Positions 34,594 through 44,413 are shown, numbered from the stretch's first letter. The stretch is 57,037 nucleotides of DNA from CAZQYB01 sp964582985 (GCA_964582985.1 CAZOUM010000009.1:1-57037); one strand, 5' to 3'. Translations and numbers: made by a program. Notes: generated by a model not told the origin, from the sequence alone.

Positions 34594-36696
34594 ATGGTTT
34601 TTGAGAGTTTTTTTAATCCACAATCTGTTGCAATCGTTGGTGCATCCCGCCAGAAAAGCAAAGTGGGGTACGAAATCCTGGCAAATATGATTAAGGCTGG
34701 ATATAGAGGCAAAATATTTCCGGTCAATCCTAAAGCCGAGACAATAGAAGGGCTGAGGTGCTATCCAGACCTCGAATCTATCGAGCAGATCCCCGAACTT
34801 GTGATTGTTGTCGTTCCGGCAAAGATTGTCCCGGCGGTTATGCAGCAATGCGCAAAGGTTGGAGCAAAGTCGGTTATCATTATCACCGCTGGTTTCAAAG
34901 AGGTTGGTAACCAGGGCAAAGACCTTGAGCAGCAAGTTGTACAAATTGCAAAACAAGCCGGCATCAGGGTCATCGGCCCGAATTGTTTGGGAGTAATAGT
35001 GCCGTCAAACAAGTTTAATGCCAGTTTCGGCAGCGACCTCCCCGCGGCGGGAGCAATAGGATATCTTTCTCAATCGGGGGCTCTGCTGACTGCTATTCTT
35101 GATATGGCTAATGCCGATGGCATCGGTTTCAGTAAGCTTGTCAGCATAGGTAATAAAGCAGATATAGATGAATTAGACGTAATAAAAGATCTTGGGAATG
35201 ACCCGGATACGAAAGTCATTGCCGGTTATCTCGAAAGCATTGACGAAGGCAATGTTTTTGTAAGAGAGGCGGAACGAATTTCCCATGACAAACCTATATT
35301 GCTGATAAAATCAGGGGGGACGTCAGCCGGTGCAAAGGCGGCTACGTCACACACCGGGAGCTTGGCTGGCAGCGAAACCGCCTACGAATGTGTCTTTGAA
35401 CGTGCAGGAATTATCCGCTGTGATTCTATCAGGCAGCAGTTTGATTATGCTCAGGTCTTTGCTTACCAGCCGCCTCCGAAAGGAACAAACGTTGCTGTGA
35501 TTACCAATGCCGGCGGGCCGGGAATTATGGCCGCTGACGCCATTGAGCGACAGGGTCTTACCTTTGCAAAACCATCTGGTCAGACGGTGAAGAGATTAGC
35601 CGCCAGGTTGCCAGCGGCTGCCAATTTGTATAATCCCATCGATGTTTTGGGAGATGCGCTGGCTGACCGCTATGAATTTGCGCTCAATGTTGTTCTTGAT
35701 GACCCTAACGTTGATACAGTTTTGGTGCTCCTGACCCCACAGGCAATGACGCAATCCGCCGCCACTGCTGAAGCAGTGGTAAGGACAGCACGTCAAAAAA
35801 CAGCAAAGCCGATTCTTGCTTGTTTCCTTGGGGCTGGCAAGGTCGCTGAAGCAATAAAAATCCTGAGAGATGGGAAAATCCCCCACTATGATTCTCCGGA
35901 AAGTGCCGTTACCACATTCAAAATGATGGCTGATTATGTCAGATGGTGTTCCAGGCCAAAACGGGTTGTAAAACTCTTTCCTGTCAACCGCAGAAAAGTC
36001 GAAGCAATAGTTGAAAGACATCTGCGACAGGGCGTTCGGGAAATTGCCGAAAGTGAATCTAAGGAAATACTTGAAGCATACGGTTTTGTCACACCAAAAG
36101 GCTCTATCGCGGCCAATGCCGAGCAGGCGGTCAATATCGCCGAACAACTCGGATATCCGGTCGTACTGAAGATTTGGTCGCCGGATATTCTGCACAAGTC
36201 AGACGTCGACGGAGTTCAGCTCGGTCTCAATACCGCTAAGGAAGTAAGAGATGCTTTTGACCTTATGATGTACCGAATACCCAAGAAGCTTCCTGATGCC
36301 AACATCCTCGGCGTCCTCGTACAGGAAATGTGCATTGGTGGAAAAGAAGTCATACTCGGAATGAAACGCGACCCTCATTTTGGTCCCTTGATGATGTTCG
36401 GTATGGGCGGAATCATGGTCGAAGTACTTAAGGATGTGTCTTTTTACTTGGCGCCGCTGACGGCGGAAGAAGCCAAGCAAATGCTGATAAACACAAAGAC
36501 GTATAAGATGTTGGAAGGTGTGCGAGGCGAAACCGGAGTCGACATTGACGCCATAGCCGAGGGCTTGCAAAGACTCTCACAATTAGGTACGGAGTTTCCC
36601 CAAATTCAGGAGATGGATATAAACCCCTTGGTAGTTGGTCCTGAAGGCACGCCGCAGGTGGCTGTTGATGCGAGGATAAGTGTAACAAAAGTTTAA
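34594..36696 (+). CDS. Acetate/acyl-CoA ligase (ADP-forming), fused alpha-beta
   Basis: A 700-residue ADP-forming acyl-CoA synthetase with both subunits fused. It interconverts acyl-CoA + ADP + Pi and acid + CoA + ATP, so it can make ATP in fermentation. The N-terminal CoA-binding Rossmann domain shows VAIVGASRQKSKVGYEIL. The ligase-CoA domain has the phosphohistidine loop ATSHTGSLAG (His about 253). From about 480 an ATP-grasp domain follows, with YPVVLKIWSPDILHKSDVDGV and MDINPLVV. ATG 34594 is preferred because the domain starts there and AAAGGA lies upstream. The CoA-transferase gene starts 11 bases downstream. Confidence 0.88.
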   Translation: MVFESFFNPQSVAIVGASRQKSKVGYEILANMIKAGYRGKIFPVNPKAETIEGLRCYPDLESIEQIPELVIVVVPAKIVPAVMQQCAKVGAKSVIIITAGFKEVGNQGKDLEQQVVQIAKQAGIRVIGPNCLGVIVPSNKFNASFGSDLPAAGAIGYLSQSGALLTAILDMANADGIGFSKLVSIGNKADIDELDVIKDLGNDPDTKVIAGYLESIDEGNVFVREAERISHDKPILLIKSGGTSAGAKAATSHTGSLAGSETAYECVFERAGIIRCDSIRQQFDYAQVFAYQPPPKGTNVAVITNAGGPGIMAADAIERQGLTFAKPSGQTVKRLAARLPAAANLYNPIDVLGDALADRYEFALNVVLDDPNVDTVLVLLTPQAMTQSAATAEAVVRTARQKTAKPILACFLGAGKVAEAIKILRDGKIPHYDSPESAVTTFKMMADYVRWCSRPKRVVKLFPVNRRKVEAIVERHLRQGVREIAESESKEILEAYGFVTPKGSIAANAEQAVNIAEQLGYPVVLKIWSPDILHKSDVDGVQLGLNTAKEVRDAFDLMMYRIPKKLPDANILGVLVQEMCIGGKEVILGMKRDPHFGPLMMFGMGGIMVEVLKDVSFYLAPLTAEEAKQMLINTKTYKMLEGVRGETGVDIDAIAEGLQRLSQLGTEFPQIQEMDINPLVVGPEGTPQVAVDARISVTKV

Positions 36697-36707
36697 CAAA
36701 GATTGAT

Positions 36708-38579
36708 ATGCACAAATTCAACTGGACAGAGAAATACAAGAACAAAATCGGCACTGCAGCAGCAGCGATGAACTTGATTAAACCCGGCAACAGCGTATTC
36801 ATAGGAACTGGTTGTGGCCAGCCTCAGCATCTTGTCGCGGCTTTGGTCGAGTATTCCAGCCACATTTACGATGCTCATATCGTCCACATACTGACGATGG
36901 GCGCTGCACCTTATGCTGACGAGAAATTCCGTGAAAAGTTCAAGACCAATAGCTTCTTCATTGCTGATAACGTTCGCGATGCCCTTGGCAAAGGTATCGG
37001 TGACTACACACCGATATTTCTCTCCGAGATACCGCATGAATTCGAGACAGGCCGGATTCCCATAGACGTTGCCTTGATTAGCATAACACCGCCTGATGTT
37101 AACGGGCTGTGCAGCTTAGGAGTCTCGGTGGATATTGTCAAATCAGCTGCTGCCAATGCCAGGTACGTTGTGGCACAGGTCAATAATAATATGCCGAGGA
37201 CGTTCGGTGACAGCTTTATTCACGTCAACGCTATTGATACGCTGGTACCGTTCGACGAGGAAATCATCGAGATTCCCGTATCCGAACCTGGTGAGACGTT
37301 GCGTCGTATTGGCGAAAATGTCGCAAGACTTGTCGAAGACGGCAGCACTATCGAGTGTGGTATAGGACGTATTCCTCAGGCGCTTGCAGAAAGCCTTGTC
37401 CACAAGAAACACCTTGGCATACATACGGAGATGTTCAGCGACTGGATTATTGACCTGATAGAGTGCGGTGCGGTTACCTGTGCAAAAAAGTCTCTCAACC
37501 GTGGCAAAGTCGTGGCAAGTTTCTGTATGGGTTCCAGACGTCTTTACGATTACATTAACAACAATCCATTCTTTGAGTTTTATCCGACTGAGTATGTTAA
37601 CGACCCATATATCATAAGCCAGCACGAGAAAATGGTTGCTATCAACGTAGGCTTGGAAATTGACTTGACCGGCCAGGTCTGTGCAGACTCGTTGGGCTAT
37701 CAGTTCTATAGTGGAATAGGAGGTCAGGTTGATTTTATTCGCGGCGCTGCGCGAAGCAGGGGGGGTAAAGCTATTATCGCGATGCCTTCTACCGCAAAAA
37801 ACGGCGAGGTCAGCAGGATTGTACCGCACCTGACCGAAGGGGCAGGTGTTGTTACAACCCGCGGAGATGTTCATTATGTGGTTACCGAATACGGAATTGC
37901 CTATCTGCACGGCAAGAGCATTAGAGAAAGAGTGTTGAGTTTAATTAATATAGCCCATCCAAAATTTCGAAACCACCTTATTCAGGCTGCTAAGGCCCAA
38001 AAGTATATCTACGAGGACCAAATCGAACTGGCGTGGGAGCGCGTAACCTATCCTGAAGAACTCGAACATTATGACACTCTGCACGACGGCACTCAGATTT
38101 TCTTCAGGCCCGTCAAACCTACCGATGAGCCTGCCCTTTCAGAAATGCTTTATTCACTGAGCGGGCGGTCGGTAAGGACTCGCTATATGACGCACACAAT
38201 GACATTCCCGCACAAAGACGTTCAACAATTGACAAATGTTGACTACCAACAGAACCTCGCCATTGTGGGCGTCGTTCCACGAGTTTCCGGCGAGGAAATC
38301 GTCGCGATTGCCCAGTATTTTCTCGATCCCAAAACACAATCTGCCGAAGTGGCCTTCATCGTACAGGACGAATGGCAGCAAAAAGGAATGGGAACCTTTC
38401 TCCTCGATTATGTTACCCAAATTGCCAAACAACGCGGGGTAAAACGCTTCTATGCAGAAGTACTGCCGAGCAATAAACCAATGCTGGCTATTTTTCACAA
38501 CTCCGGCTACAACATAAACACCGAATTCGACGGTGAAGTGTACCATATAACTTACGATTTAACCGAGCGGGAAGGGTAG
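36708..38579 (+). CDS. Acetyl-CoA hydrolase/CoA-transferase fused to GNAT acetyltransferase
   Basis: A 623-residue fusion. Residues 1 to about 450 are a family-I type CoA-transferase or acetyl-CoA hydrolase, with glycine motif ECGIGRIPQAL and catalytic Glu about 241 in GIHTEMFSDW, as in 4-hydroxybutyrate CoA-transferases. Residues about 465-620 form a GNAT domain. It begins IFFRPVKPTDEPALSEML and carries the acetyl-CoA loop QQKGMGTFLLDYV. It could move CoA between acids and also acetylate a protein lysine. The operon partners are an ADP-forming ligase upstream and an AcuC-type deacetylase downstream, which favours a regulatory role for the GNAT part. Confidence 0.85.
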   Translation: MHKFNWTEKYKNKIGTAAAAMNLIKPGNSVFIGTGCGQPQHLVAALVEYSSHIYDAHIVHILTMGAAPYADEKFREKFKTNSFFIADNVRDALGKGIGDYTPIFLSEIPHEFETGRIPIDVALISITPPDVNGLCSLGVSVDIVKSAAANARYVVAQVNNNMPRTFGDSFIHVNAIDTLVPFDEEIIEIPVSEPGETLRRIGENVARLVEDGSTIECGIGRIPQALAESLVHKKHLGIHTEMFSDWIIDLIECGAVTCAKKSLNRGKVVASFCMGSRRLYDYINNNPFFEFYPTEYVNDPYIISQHEKMVAINVGLEIDLTGQVCADSLGYQFYSGIGGQVDFIRGAARSRGGKAIIAMPSTAKNGEVSRIVPHLTEGAGVVTTRGDVHYVVTEYGIAYLHGKSIRERVLSLINIAHPKFRNHLIQAAKAQKYIYEDQIELAWERVTYPEELEHYDTLHDGTQIFFRPVKPTDEPALSEMLYSLSGRSVRTRYMTHTMTFPHKDVQQLTNVDYQQNLAIVGVVPRVSGEEIVAIAQYFLDPKTQSAEVAFIVQDEWQQKGMGTFLLDYVTQIAKQRGVKRFYAEVLPSNKPMLAIFHNSGYNINTEFDGEVYHITYDLTEREG

Positions 38580-38588
38580 GAGCGGCCT

Positions 38589-39749
38589 TTGAGAATGACA
38601 ACAGCAGCTTTTATTTATTCCCAGCAGTTGGAAGAGTATTCTTATCCGCCGGAGCATCCCTTCAATACAATCCGTGCTACGAAACTGCGAGAGATACTCA
38701 ATTCTATCGGGCTGCTCTCAGGTGACGGCAGAAGCGAGGTACCGCCTGAGCCGGCTGAAAGGACTGTTCTCAAAAAGTTCCACCCAGATCAGTACTTGGA
38801 CGCCCTCAAAGCCGCCAGCCGGGGACGTCGGGACTTCGCGGAACGCCTCTCACCGGCGGCTGAATTGCTCAGAATGGGAATCGGCACTTCGGACTGTCCC
38901 GTCTTTGAAGGATTGTATGACTATGCGGTTCTTGCTGTCGGGGCTACACTTAAAGCTGCAAAGCTGATTCTTGCCGGCTCTGCCGACGTTGCTTTTAACC
39001 CATCAGGAGGATTTCATCACGCAGGCCCGGAACGTGCTTCCGGCTTTTGCTACATCAATGACGTGGCGCTTGCCTGTTTGACACTGGCCGAGGCAGGCAA
39101 AAAAGTTTTATATCTTGACGTGGACGTTCACCACGGCGACGGCGTTGCATACGCATTCTACGAACGCGACGACATTATGACCATATCATTTCATCAGGAC
39201 CCAAGAACCCTATTCCCCGGAACAGGATTCGCAGACGAAATCGGAACCGGTAAAGGAAAAGGCTATTGCATAAACGTTCCGTTTCCGATTGGCACCTACG
39301 ACCAGGCGTATATGAAAGCCTTTAACGCTATAGCTCCTCCGCTGATTACAGCCTTTAATCCCGACGTATTTGTATTTGAGTTGGGAGCTGATGCCCTTGC
39401 AGACGACCCTCTTGCCCAGCTATATTTAACTAACAATGTTTATGCTGATGTCATTGATTGTTTGTTGGATTTTAACAAGCCCATTCTTATGACCGGCGGC
39501 GGGGGGTACAACATCCAAAATACCGTAAGGGCCTGGGCGCTCGCCTGGACAGTCCTGTGCGGTGCCGACAGTGACGCCCAGCCAAGTCTCGGTGCCGGCG
39601 GCGTTATGCTCGGAACCACCGATTGGCAGGGCGGGCTGCGTGATAGAGAGCTTGTCGTAAGCACTCAGCAGCAAAACGCGGTAATGCCTGCAATAGAAGC
39701 CACAATAGAGGCAATTAAGGCGGACATCTTTGCCTTTCACGGCCTCTGA
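38589..39749 (+). CDS. acuC: AcuC-type deacetylase (histone deacetylase family)
   Basis: A 386-residue zinc deacetylase of the class I HDAC/AcuC family. Motifs are GGFHHAGPERASGFCYIND, then the metal-binding DVDVHHGDGVAYAFY, FELGADALADDPLA and TGGGGYN. In Bacillus AcuC removes acetyl from acetyl-CoA synthetase. Here it closes an operon whose previous gene carries a GNAT domain, and acs itself is convergent nearby. The TTG at 38589 lies six bases after AGGAG and is used; the ATG at 38595 is the alternative at twelve bases. Target is inferred. Confidence 0.87.
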   Translation: MRMTTAAFIYSQQLEEYSYPPEHPFNTIRATKLREILNSIGLLSGDGRSEVPPEPAERTVLKKFHPDQYLDALKAASRGRRDFAERLSPAAELLRMGIGTSDCPVFEGLYDYAVLAVGATLKAAKLILAGSADVAFNPSGGFHHAGPERASGFCYINDVALACLTLAEAGKKVLYLDVDVHHGDGVAYAFYERDDIMTISFHQDPRTLFPGTGFADEIGTGKGKGYCINVPFPIGTYDQAYMKAFNAIAPPLITAFNPDVFVFELGADALADDPLAQLYLTNNVYADVIDCLLDFNKPILMTGGGGYNIQNTVRAWALAWTVLCGADSDAQPSLGAGGVMLGTTDWQGGLRDRELVVSTQQQNAVMPAIEATIEAIKADIFAFHGL

Positions 39750-39769
39750 TTTCTTCGAATCTATCAATC

Positions 39770-39796
39770 AAAAAACCAGAGCAAAAAACGCTCGGG
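39770..39796 (-). terminator. Rho-independent terminator of acs-satP
   Basis: On the minus strand a 7-bp stem (one mismatch), CCCGAGC and GCTCTGG, around a GTTTTTT loop is followed directly by six T. It lies 43 bp beyond the satP-like stop, between it and the convergent acuC-like gene. Confidence 0.6.
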
Positions 39797-39838
39797 TTCT
39801 TACGACCATTGATAAAACCTAAGTCTTGGTTTCAAGTC

Positions 39839-40435
39839 CTATTTCACAGGTCCTAAAGGAGCTACGGTTCTACCATACACTTCATTTAATACTTGGGCCA
39901 GAGCTGTATATATCGCTGAAAGTCCACAGATGATTCCTTCGTAGCCTGCGATGTGCTTTATTGCGGAACTGCCAGTGCCGTCTCCAAGTGCCAACAAGAA
40001 AAACAACAGGGCTAATGAGCCAAATATAAACTGTAGTGCTCTGTTGAGTCTCAGCGTACCGATGAACATAATGGAAGTAAACACTCCCCACATGAGCAGG
40101 TATGCCACCATCGCAGAAGTCTCTGGAGCTTTGCCTAGTCCCATCTTTGGCATAAGTACCAAGCCGACCAAGGTAAGCCAGAAAAGCCCATAGGAACAAA
40201 ACGCCGTTGTTGCAAATGTGTTTTTCTTTTTCCATTCCATTATGCCTGCTATGACTTGGGCAACGCCTCCATAAAATATACCCATAGCTAAAATCATCGT
40301 TCCCAATTCATAAACACCCGCGTTGTGGAGATTAAGCAGCACGGTTGTCATACCAAACCCCATCAAACCAAGCGGCGCCGGATTGGCGGTAGCGTCTTTT
40401 AGACACATGATATTTTCAGATGTTACTTTTTCCAT
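39839..40435 (-). CDS. satP: Acetate/succinate transporter, SatP/GPR1/FUN34/YaaH family
   Basis: A 198-residue six-helix inner-membrane transporter that would take up acetate or succinate with protons. The family signature NPAPLGLMGFGMTT occurs near the N-terminus. Hydrophobic segments follow regularly, with GIFYGGVAQVIAGIMEWKKKNTF between helices 2 and 3. AAAGGA precedes the ATG at 40435. It lies 81 bp behind acs on the same strand and shares a terminator with it, so the pair is a likely acetate uptake and activation operon. Confidence 0.9.
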   Translation of the reverse strand: MEKVTSENIMCLKDATANPAPLGLMGFGMTTVLLNLHNAGVYELGTMILAMGIFYGGVAQVIAGIMEWKKKNTFATTAFCSYGLFWLTLVGLVLMPKMGLGKAPETSAMVAYLLMWGVFTSIMFIGTLRLNRALQFIFGSLALLFFLLALGDGTGSSAIKHIAGYEGIICGLSAIYTALAQVLNEVYGRTVAPLGPVK

Positions 40436-40516
40436 ATCGGTTCCTTTGTTTTGAAAAATGTTTGGACAAAACTTGCGAGCAGTCAACTGCAGTATCAACT
40501 CAGGTCGCTGATTAGC

Positions 40517-42496
40517 TTACCCCCGACCCTTAACTAAGGCCTCAACCACATTCGGGTCTGCAAGTGTCGTAATGTCACCGAGGTCGTCCGTTCTTTGCTC
40601 TGCTATCTTTCGCAGAATTCGCCGCATAATCTTGCCGGAACGCGTCTTTGGAAGTGCCGGAGCAAACTGGATAGCTTCAGGAGCAGCGATAGGGCCGATT
40701 TCCTTTCGAACGTGCAAAACGAGTTCCTTTTTCAACTCCTTACTCTCGGTGACCCCTTCCTTGAGCGTAACAAAAGCATAAAGAGCCTGGCCCCTTATCT
40801 CATGTGGTGTCGGCACAACTGCAGCTTCGGCGACTTTTTCGTGACTGACAAGGGCGCTTTCCACCTCAGCAGTCCCAATCCGATGTCCGGAAACGTTAAC
40901 AACGTCGTCTATTCTGCCCATCAGCCAGTAATCGCCGTCTTTGTCGAGCCGGCAGCCGTCAGCAGTGAAATAGACGTTGTCAAACATCGTGAAGTATGTA
41001 TCGATAAACCTCTTATGGTCTCCCCACATCGTGCGCATCATTCCAGGCCAGGGTCTGCGTATGCACAGCTTGCCGCCTTCGTTTACGCTGCATTCGCTCC
41101 CGTCGTCGCGCAGAACTACCGGGTCAACGCCAAAGAAGGGCCGGTTTGCGCTGCCGGGTTTTAGCGTATGAGCGCCGGGTAGCGGCGTGATTAAAATCCC
41201 GCCGGTCTCCGTCTGCCACCAGGTATCAACTATGGGACATCGATTCCGGCCAATCTTTTCGTAATACCAAATCCACGCCTCAGGATTTATCGGCTCACCA
41301 ACGGTACCGAGGATTCTAAGAGTATCCAGTTTGTACTTTGCAGGCCATTCGTCACCCAGACGCATCAGAGCACGAATAGCCGTAGGAGCAGTGTAAAAAA
41401 CAGTAACGCCGAATTTGTCGCAAATCTGCCAGAATCGCCCCGCATCCGGATATGTCGGAACCCCTTCAAACATCAACGATGTTGCGCCGTTGGCAAGCGG
41501 ACCATAGACAATATAGCTGTGTCCCGTCACCCAGCCGATATCAGCCGTGCACAAGTAAATATCATCATCGTGAACATTAAAAATGGTTTTGTGTGTGAAC
41601 GCGACAAATACTAGGTATCCGCCTGTAGTGTGAACGACGCCCTTGGGCTTGCCGGTCGAGCCGGATGTATAAAGAATGAACAGCGGGTCTTCGGCGTTCA
41701 TTCGTTCTGCTTCACATTCGTCGCTCACTTTTGCCGTTTCCTCGTGATACCATACGTCTCTACCCGTTTTCATGTCGCAGGGGTCGTCGTTGACTTTGAC
41801 GACTATTACATTTTCAATCGTAGGAGTCTTTTCCAACGCCGTGTCCGCTATATTCTTCAGTGGTATATGCTTTCCTGCACGCAGTGAAACATTGGAAGTT
41901 ATAAGCATCTTGCAGTCGGAGTCGTTAATTCGGCCTTCGATGGCGTCTGCGCTAAATCCTCCGAAGATGACCGAATGAATCGCGCCGATGCGGGCGCAGG
42001 CAAGCATAACTACCGGAAGCTCCGGAACCATCGGAAGGTAAATCGCCACTCGGTCGCCTTTTTTTATGCCCTTTGATTTTAAGACGTTCGCAAATTTGCA
42101 GACCTGCCTGTAAAGCTCTTCATAAGTGAGCTTTTTGACGGCCTCTTCCGCTTCACCCTGCCAAATCAGTGCCGTTTTCTTGGCAATCGGCGTTCCGAGA
42201 TGACGGTCGAGGCAGTTATACGCAACGTTTAGCTCACCATCGGCAAACCAGCTATGCTCAATTTTGCGGTTCTTCGTGTCCCACGTATATTCGAGACTTT
42301 TGGTTGGCTCCTTGAACCAGGTGAGGCTCTTTGCCTGTTCCAGCCAGAAGCCATCGGGGTCGCTAAGCGATTTCTCCCACATCTGTTGATACTGCTCTTG
42401 GCTGTTTACGTAAGCATTAGCCTTAATTTCCGCTGGCGGTGCAAATGTTCGCTCCTCGGTCATTAGGGAATCAATGGCCTTCTTCTCTCGTCCCAT
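40517..42496 (-). CDS. acs: Acetyl-CoA synthetase (AMP-forming)
   Basis: A 659-residue adenylate-forming enzyme that makes acetyl-CoA from acetate, ATP and CoA. The P-loop is YTSGSTGKPKGVVHTTGGY, with TWWQTETGG in the acyl site. The C-terminal swinging domain carries PKTRSGKIMRRILRK, whose lysine (about K622) is the residue inactivated by acetylation in other Acs proteins. AAAGGAG precedes the ATG at 42496. The satP-like gene follows on the same strand. A GNAT domain and an AcuC-type deacetylase encoded in the convergent operon could control this lysine. Confidence 0.95.
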   Translation of the reverse strand: MGREKKAIDSLMTEERTFAPPAEIKANAYVNSQEQYQQMWEKSLSDPDGFWLEQAKSLTWFKEPTKSLEYTWDTKNRKIEHSWFADGELNVAYNCLDRHLGTPIAKKTALIWQGEAEEAVKKLTYEELYRQVCKFANVLKSKGIKKGDRVAIYLPMVPELPVVMLACARIGAIHSVIFGGFSADAIEGRINDSDCKMLITSNVSLRAGKHIPLKNIADTALEKTPTIENVIVVKVNDDPCDMKTGRDVWYHEETAKVSDECEAERMNAEDPLFILYTSGSTGKPKGVVHTTGGYLVFVAFTHKTIFNVHDDDIYLCTADIGWVTGHSYIVYGPLANGATSLMFEGVPTYPDAGRFWQICDKFGVTVFYTAPTAIRALMRLGDEWPAKYKLDTLRILGTVGEPINPEAWIWYYEKIGRNRCPIVDTWWQTETGGILITPLPGAHTLKPGSANRPFFGVDPVVLRDDGSECSVNEGGKLCIRRPWPGMMRTMWGDHKRFIDTYFTMFDNVYFTADGCRLDKDGDYWLMGRIDDVVNVSGHRIGTAEVESALVSHEKVAEAAVVPTPHEIRGQALYAFVTLKEGVTESKELKKELVLHVRKEIGPIAAPEAIQFAPALPKTRSGKIMRRILRKIAEQRTDDLGDITTLADPNVVEALVKGRG

Positions 42497-42733
42497 CTCG
42501 GTCTCCTTTGTGCATAATTAAAAAAATCAAAAGTCCTAAAGTCGTTTGGATACGACAGCCAAAACCCAGAATTCTAACCGATGCTTGCCGAAATGTCAAA
42601 CAAGCAAAACTTTTTTTGCTTGACTCTTATCATTATTTCGATGAATTTCACAGCCCTAATGCGATTTTCTGTCAGATGATAGTTCATCAGGCATTTTTAA
42701 AGAAGATCGGAAAAACCTTTTTGGAATGAGATT

Positions 42734-43498
42734 ATGAAGAAGAGTATTTCGTTAATTGTAGCTGTTTTGCTGTCTTGGCCGAGCTTCGCGCGGGCCGAGG
42801 ATCGTAGGCTGGGTATTACCTTTGATTTGACTTATTTGAGTAAGTGGCTCAGTAAAGGTGCCGAGGCGTACGGCCAACAAGGTGCACTTTTTAAGACCAT
42901 CGACGTCGACCTTTATGGCACAGGTTTCGGTCTTGATGTTACCCACCGTAATGCCACCTCGAGCGGATACGTTGACCAACAAAGGGTTGATTTCAGGCCA
43001 TATTACAAGAATCAGCTTTTCAAAGGTGAACCCTTAGCCACATATTATGATATCAGTGTTGAATACGAGTATTACCCCGGGTTGGCCCGTAATAAAGCTA
43101 ATACTACATATGAATGGATATTTGCCTTCGCCTGGCCTAACATTATGCCGAAAGGATTCACCCCCAGCTATATTGCTCATTACGAATACCCGGCCGGCAG
43201 CAATTATAAGTATCACTACATCACCGGCTGGGTCCATCGTTTTGGCCTGTCTTATGACCTGGATGTCCCTCAACTACCCCAAGCGCTTCGCTTTTCTTCA
43301 GAGGTCGCTTATACAGATGGACTCGGCAGCGCAGCTCATGATTGGTCGTACGCCACGTTCGGCCTCTCAACGGCATTCAAAACATCTGACAATCTCTCCT
43401 TCGCTCCGGGAATTTACCAGCAGATATCGATGGATGATTCGGTTTGCAAGCGCGACGACATAACGTATTGCAAATTAAGTATGAAGTATAAATTCTAA
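42734..43498 (+). CDS. Predicted outer-membrane beta-barrel protein
   Basis: A 254-residue exported protein. A signal peptide (MKKSISLIVAVLLSWPSFARA) is cleaved after ARA. The mature part has alternating aromatic and polar beta-strands, including ATYYDISVEYEYYP and SYIAHYEYPAGSN, and ends in a terminal phenylalanine (SMKYKF), as do barrel proteins inserted by BamA. LTYLSKWLSKGAEAYG near the start recalls the TIGR02001 group of uncharacterised porin-like proteins. GGAATGAG is upstream. It is divergent from acs with 237 bp between, so shared regulation is possible. Substrate is unknown. Confidence 0.65.
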   Translation: MKKSISLIVAVLLSWPSFARAEDRRLGITFDLTYLSKWLSKGAEAYGQQGALFKTIDVDLYGTGFGLDVTHRNATSSGYVDQQRVDFRPYYKNQLFKGEPLATYYDISVEYEYYPGLARNKANTTYEWIFAFAWPNIMPKGFTPSYIAHYEYPAGSNYKYHYITGWVHRFGLSYDLDVPQLPQALRFSSEVAYTDGLGSAAHDWSYATFGLSTAFKTSDNLSFAPGIYQQISMDDSVCKRDDITYCKLSMKYKF

Positions 43499-43675
43499 GT
43501 AGGGCTGTTGTTAAAAGTAGCGAGGGAATTTGCTCTGACTACCGACAAGCCTTTAGCCCTTTTCAAGTACTTATATCTGCCGCCTGCAAAGACAAGAGTT
43601 TTTTATTTTTCTTCCAAAACGCTTAATCTTTACTCATCCCACGCAACCACATTCTGCATATCCTCAAAGCCCCGT

Positions 43676-44032
43676 CTACTGCTTTTTACTAAATCCCTTG
43701 TGAAGCCACTTAAGGCGTTCAATATCTGTCCCTTGTGCTGTTGGATTTTGTTCATTTTTATTGCTCGCAGGCGCTGCAGTATTATCATCCCTGAAGCCTT
43801 TTATTGCCCAGCAGATGGCCGAGGGTATACCCCAGACAGGCAGGAACCCAATCAGGAAAACAATCAATAGTGCGAGCAGGTCGTTCGATGTACTTCCCAG
43901 CTTCAATCTTATCAAGTTAAAAAACCTGTCTAACCAGCCTCCGCCATAAGCAATAAATAAAACGCAGTGCAGCACACCCATCAACACGGCCAAAACCAAA
44001 GCAAATCTTTTCACTCCTTTTTCCCAGTCCAT
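43676..44032 (-). CDS. Small two-helix membrane protein, unknown function
   Basis: A 118-residue protein with two hydrophobic segments, at about 10-30 (FALVLAVLMGVLHCVLFIAY) and 50-76 (DLLALLIVFLIGFLPVWGIP). A hydrophilic Asn/Gln/Lys-rich tail follows from about residue 84. I do not recognise the family. AAAGGAG precedes the ATG at 44032 at good spacing, which is the main support for coding. It lies beyond the terminator of the PEP-CTERM gene on the same strand, so it must be transcribed separately. Confidence 0.55.
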   Translation of the reverse strand: MDWEKGVKRFALVLAVLMGVLHCVLFIAYGGGWLDRFFNLIRLKLGSTSNDLLALLIVFLIGFLPVWGIPSAICWAIKGFRDDNTAAPASNKNEQNPTAQGTDIERLKWLHKGFSKKQ

Positions 44033-44189
44033 GGCCTTTCTCCTTTCTACTTATTCTTCATAAAGCCCCTGCTTGGGAGGTTAAACGCTCCCAACCGGCG
44101 GTTGTATGAAGCAGGGACCAGGAGATGCATACCTTATTACAAAATAATTGTACCGGTTCTGTCGATGAGGTCAAGCGGGCCGTGGTACT

Positions 44190-44232
44190 AAAAAAATACC
44201 CCTGCGTTCGCGGTAAGCGAAAGCCGCAGGGG
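44190..44232 (-). terminator. Rho-independent terminator of the PEP-CTERM gene
   Basis: Read on the minus strand, a strong hairpin pairs CCCCTGCG (8 bp) and, after a 3-nt bulge, TTCGC with GCGAA (5 bp) around GGTAA, using plus-strand names. It is followed by TA and a run of seven T. It lies about 180 bp after the PEP-CTERM stop codon. The rest of the 381-bp gap (44033-44413) shows no gene. Confidence 0.8.
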
Positions 44233-44413
44233 CCACTACTTTGAGGTAGAGGAAAAATGTATTCCCTCCTCATATTCTATTCTAACTCCTTCTGTTGACA
44301 AAGTCAAGCAATTTTTCCCCAGTCTGCCAATAATCGCAGCAGAAATTACACAAAATCGCCTGACCGAAGGCCAGGGGTATCGGAGATGGTGACGAAAGCT
44401 TTGAAGTGTGGTT

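Noticed and set aside
35596..36195. A 199-codon minus-strand frame within the acyl-CoA ligase
   Set aside because: Antisense shadow; the plus strand encodes clear ligase-CoA and ATP-grasp motifs.
37143..37910. A 255-codon minus-strand frame within the CoA-transferase gene
   Set aside because: Antisense shadow with no recognisable domain.
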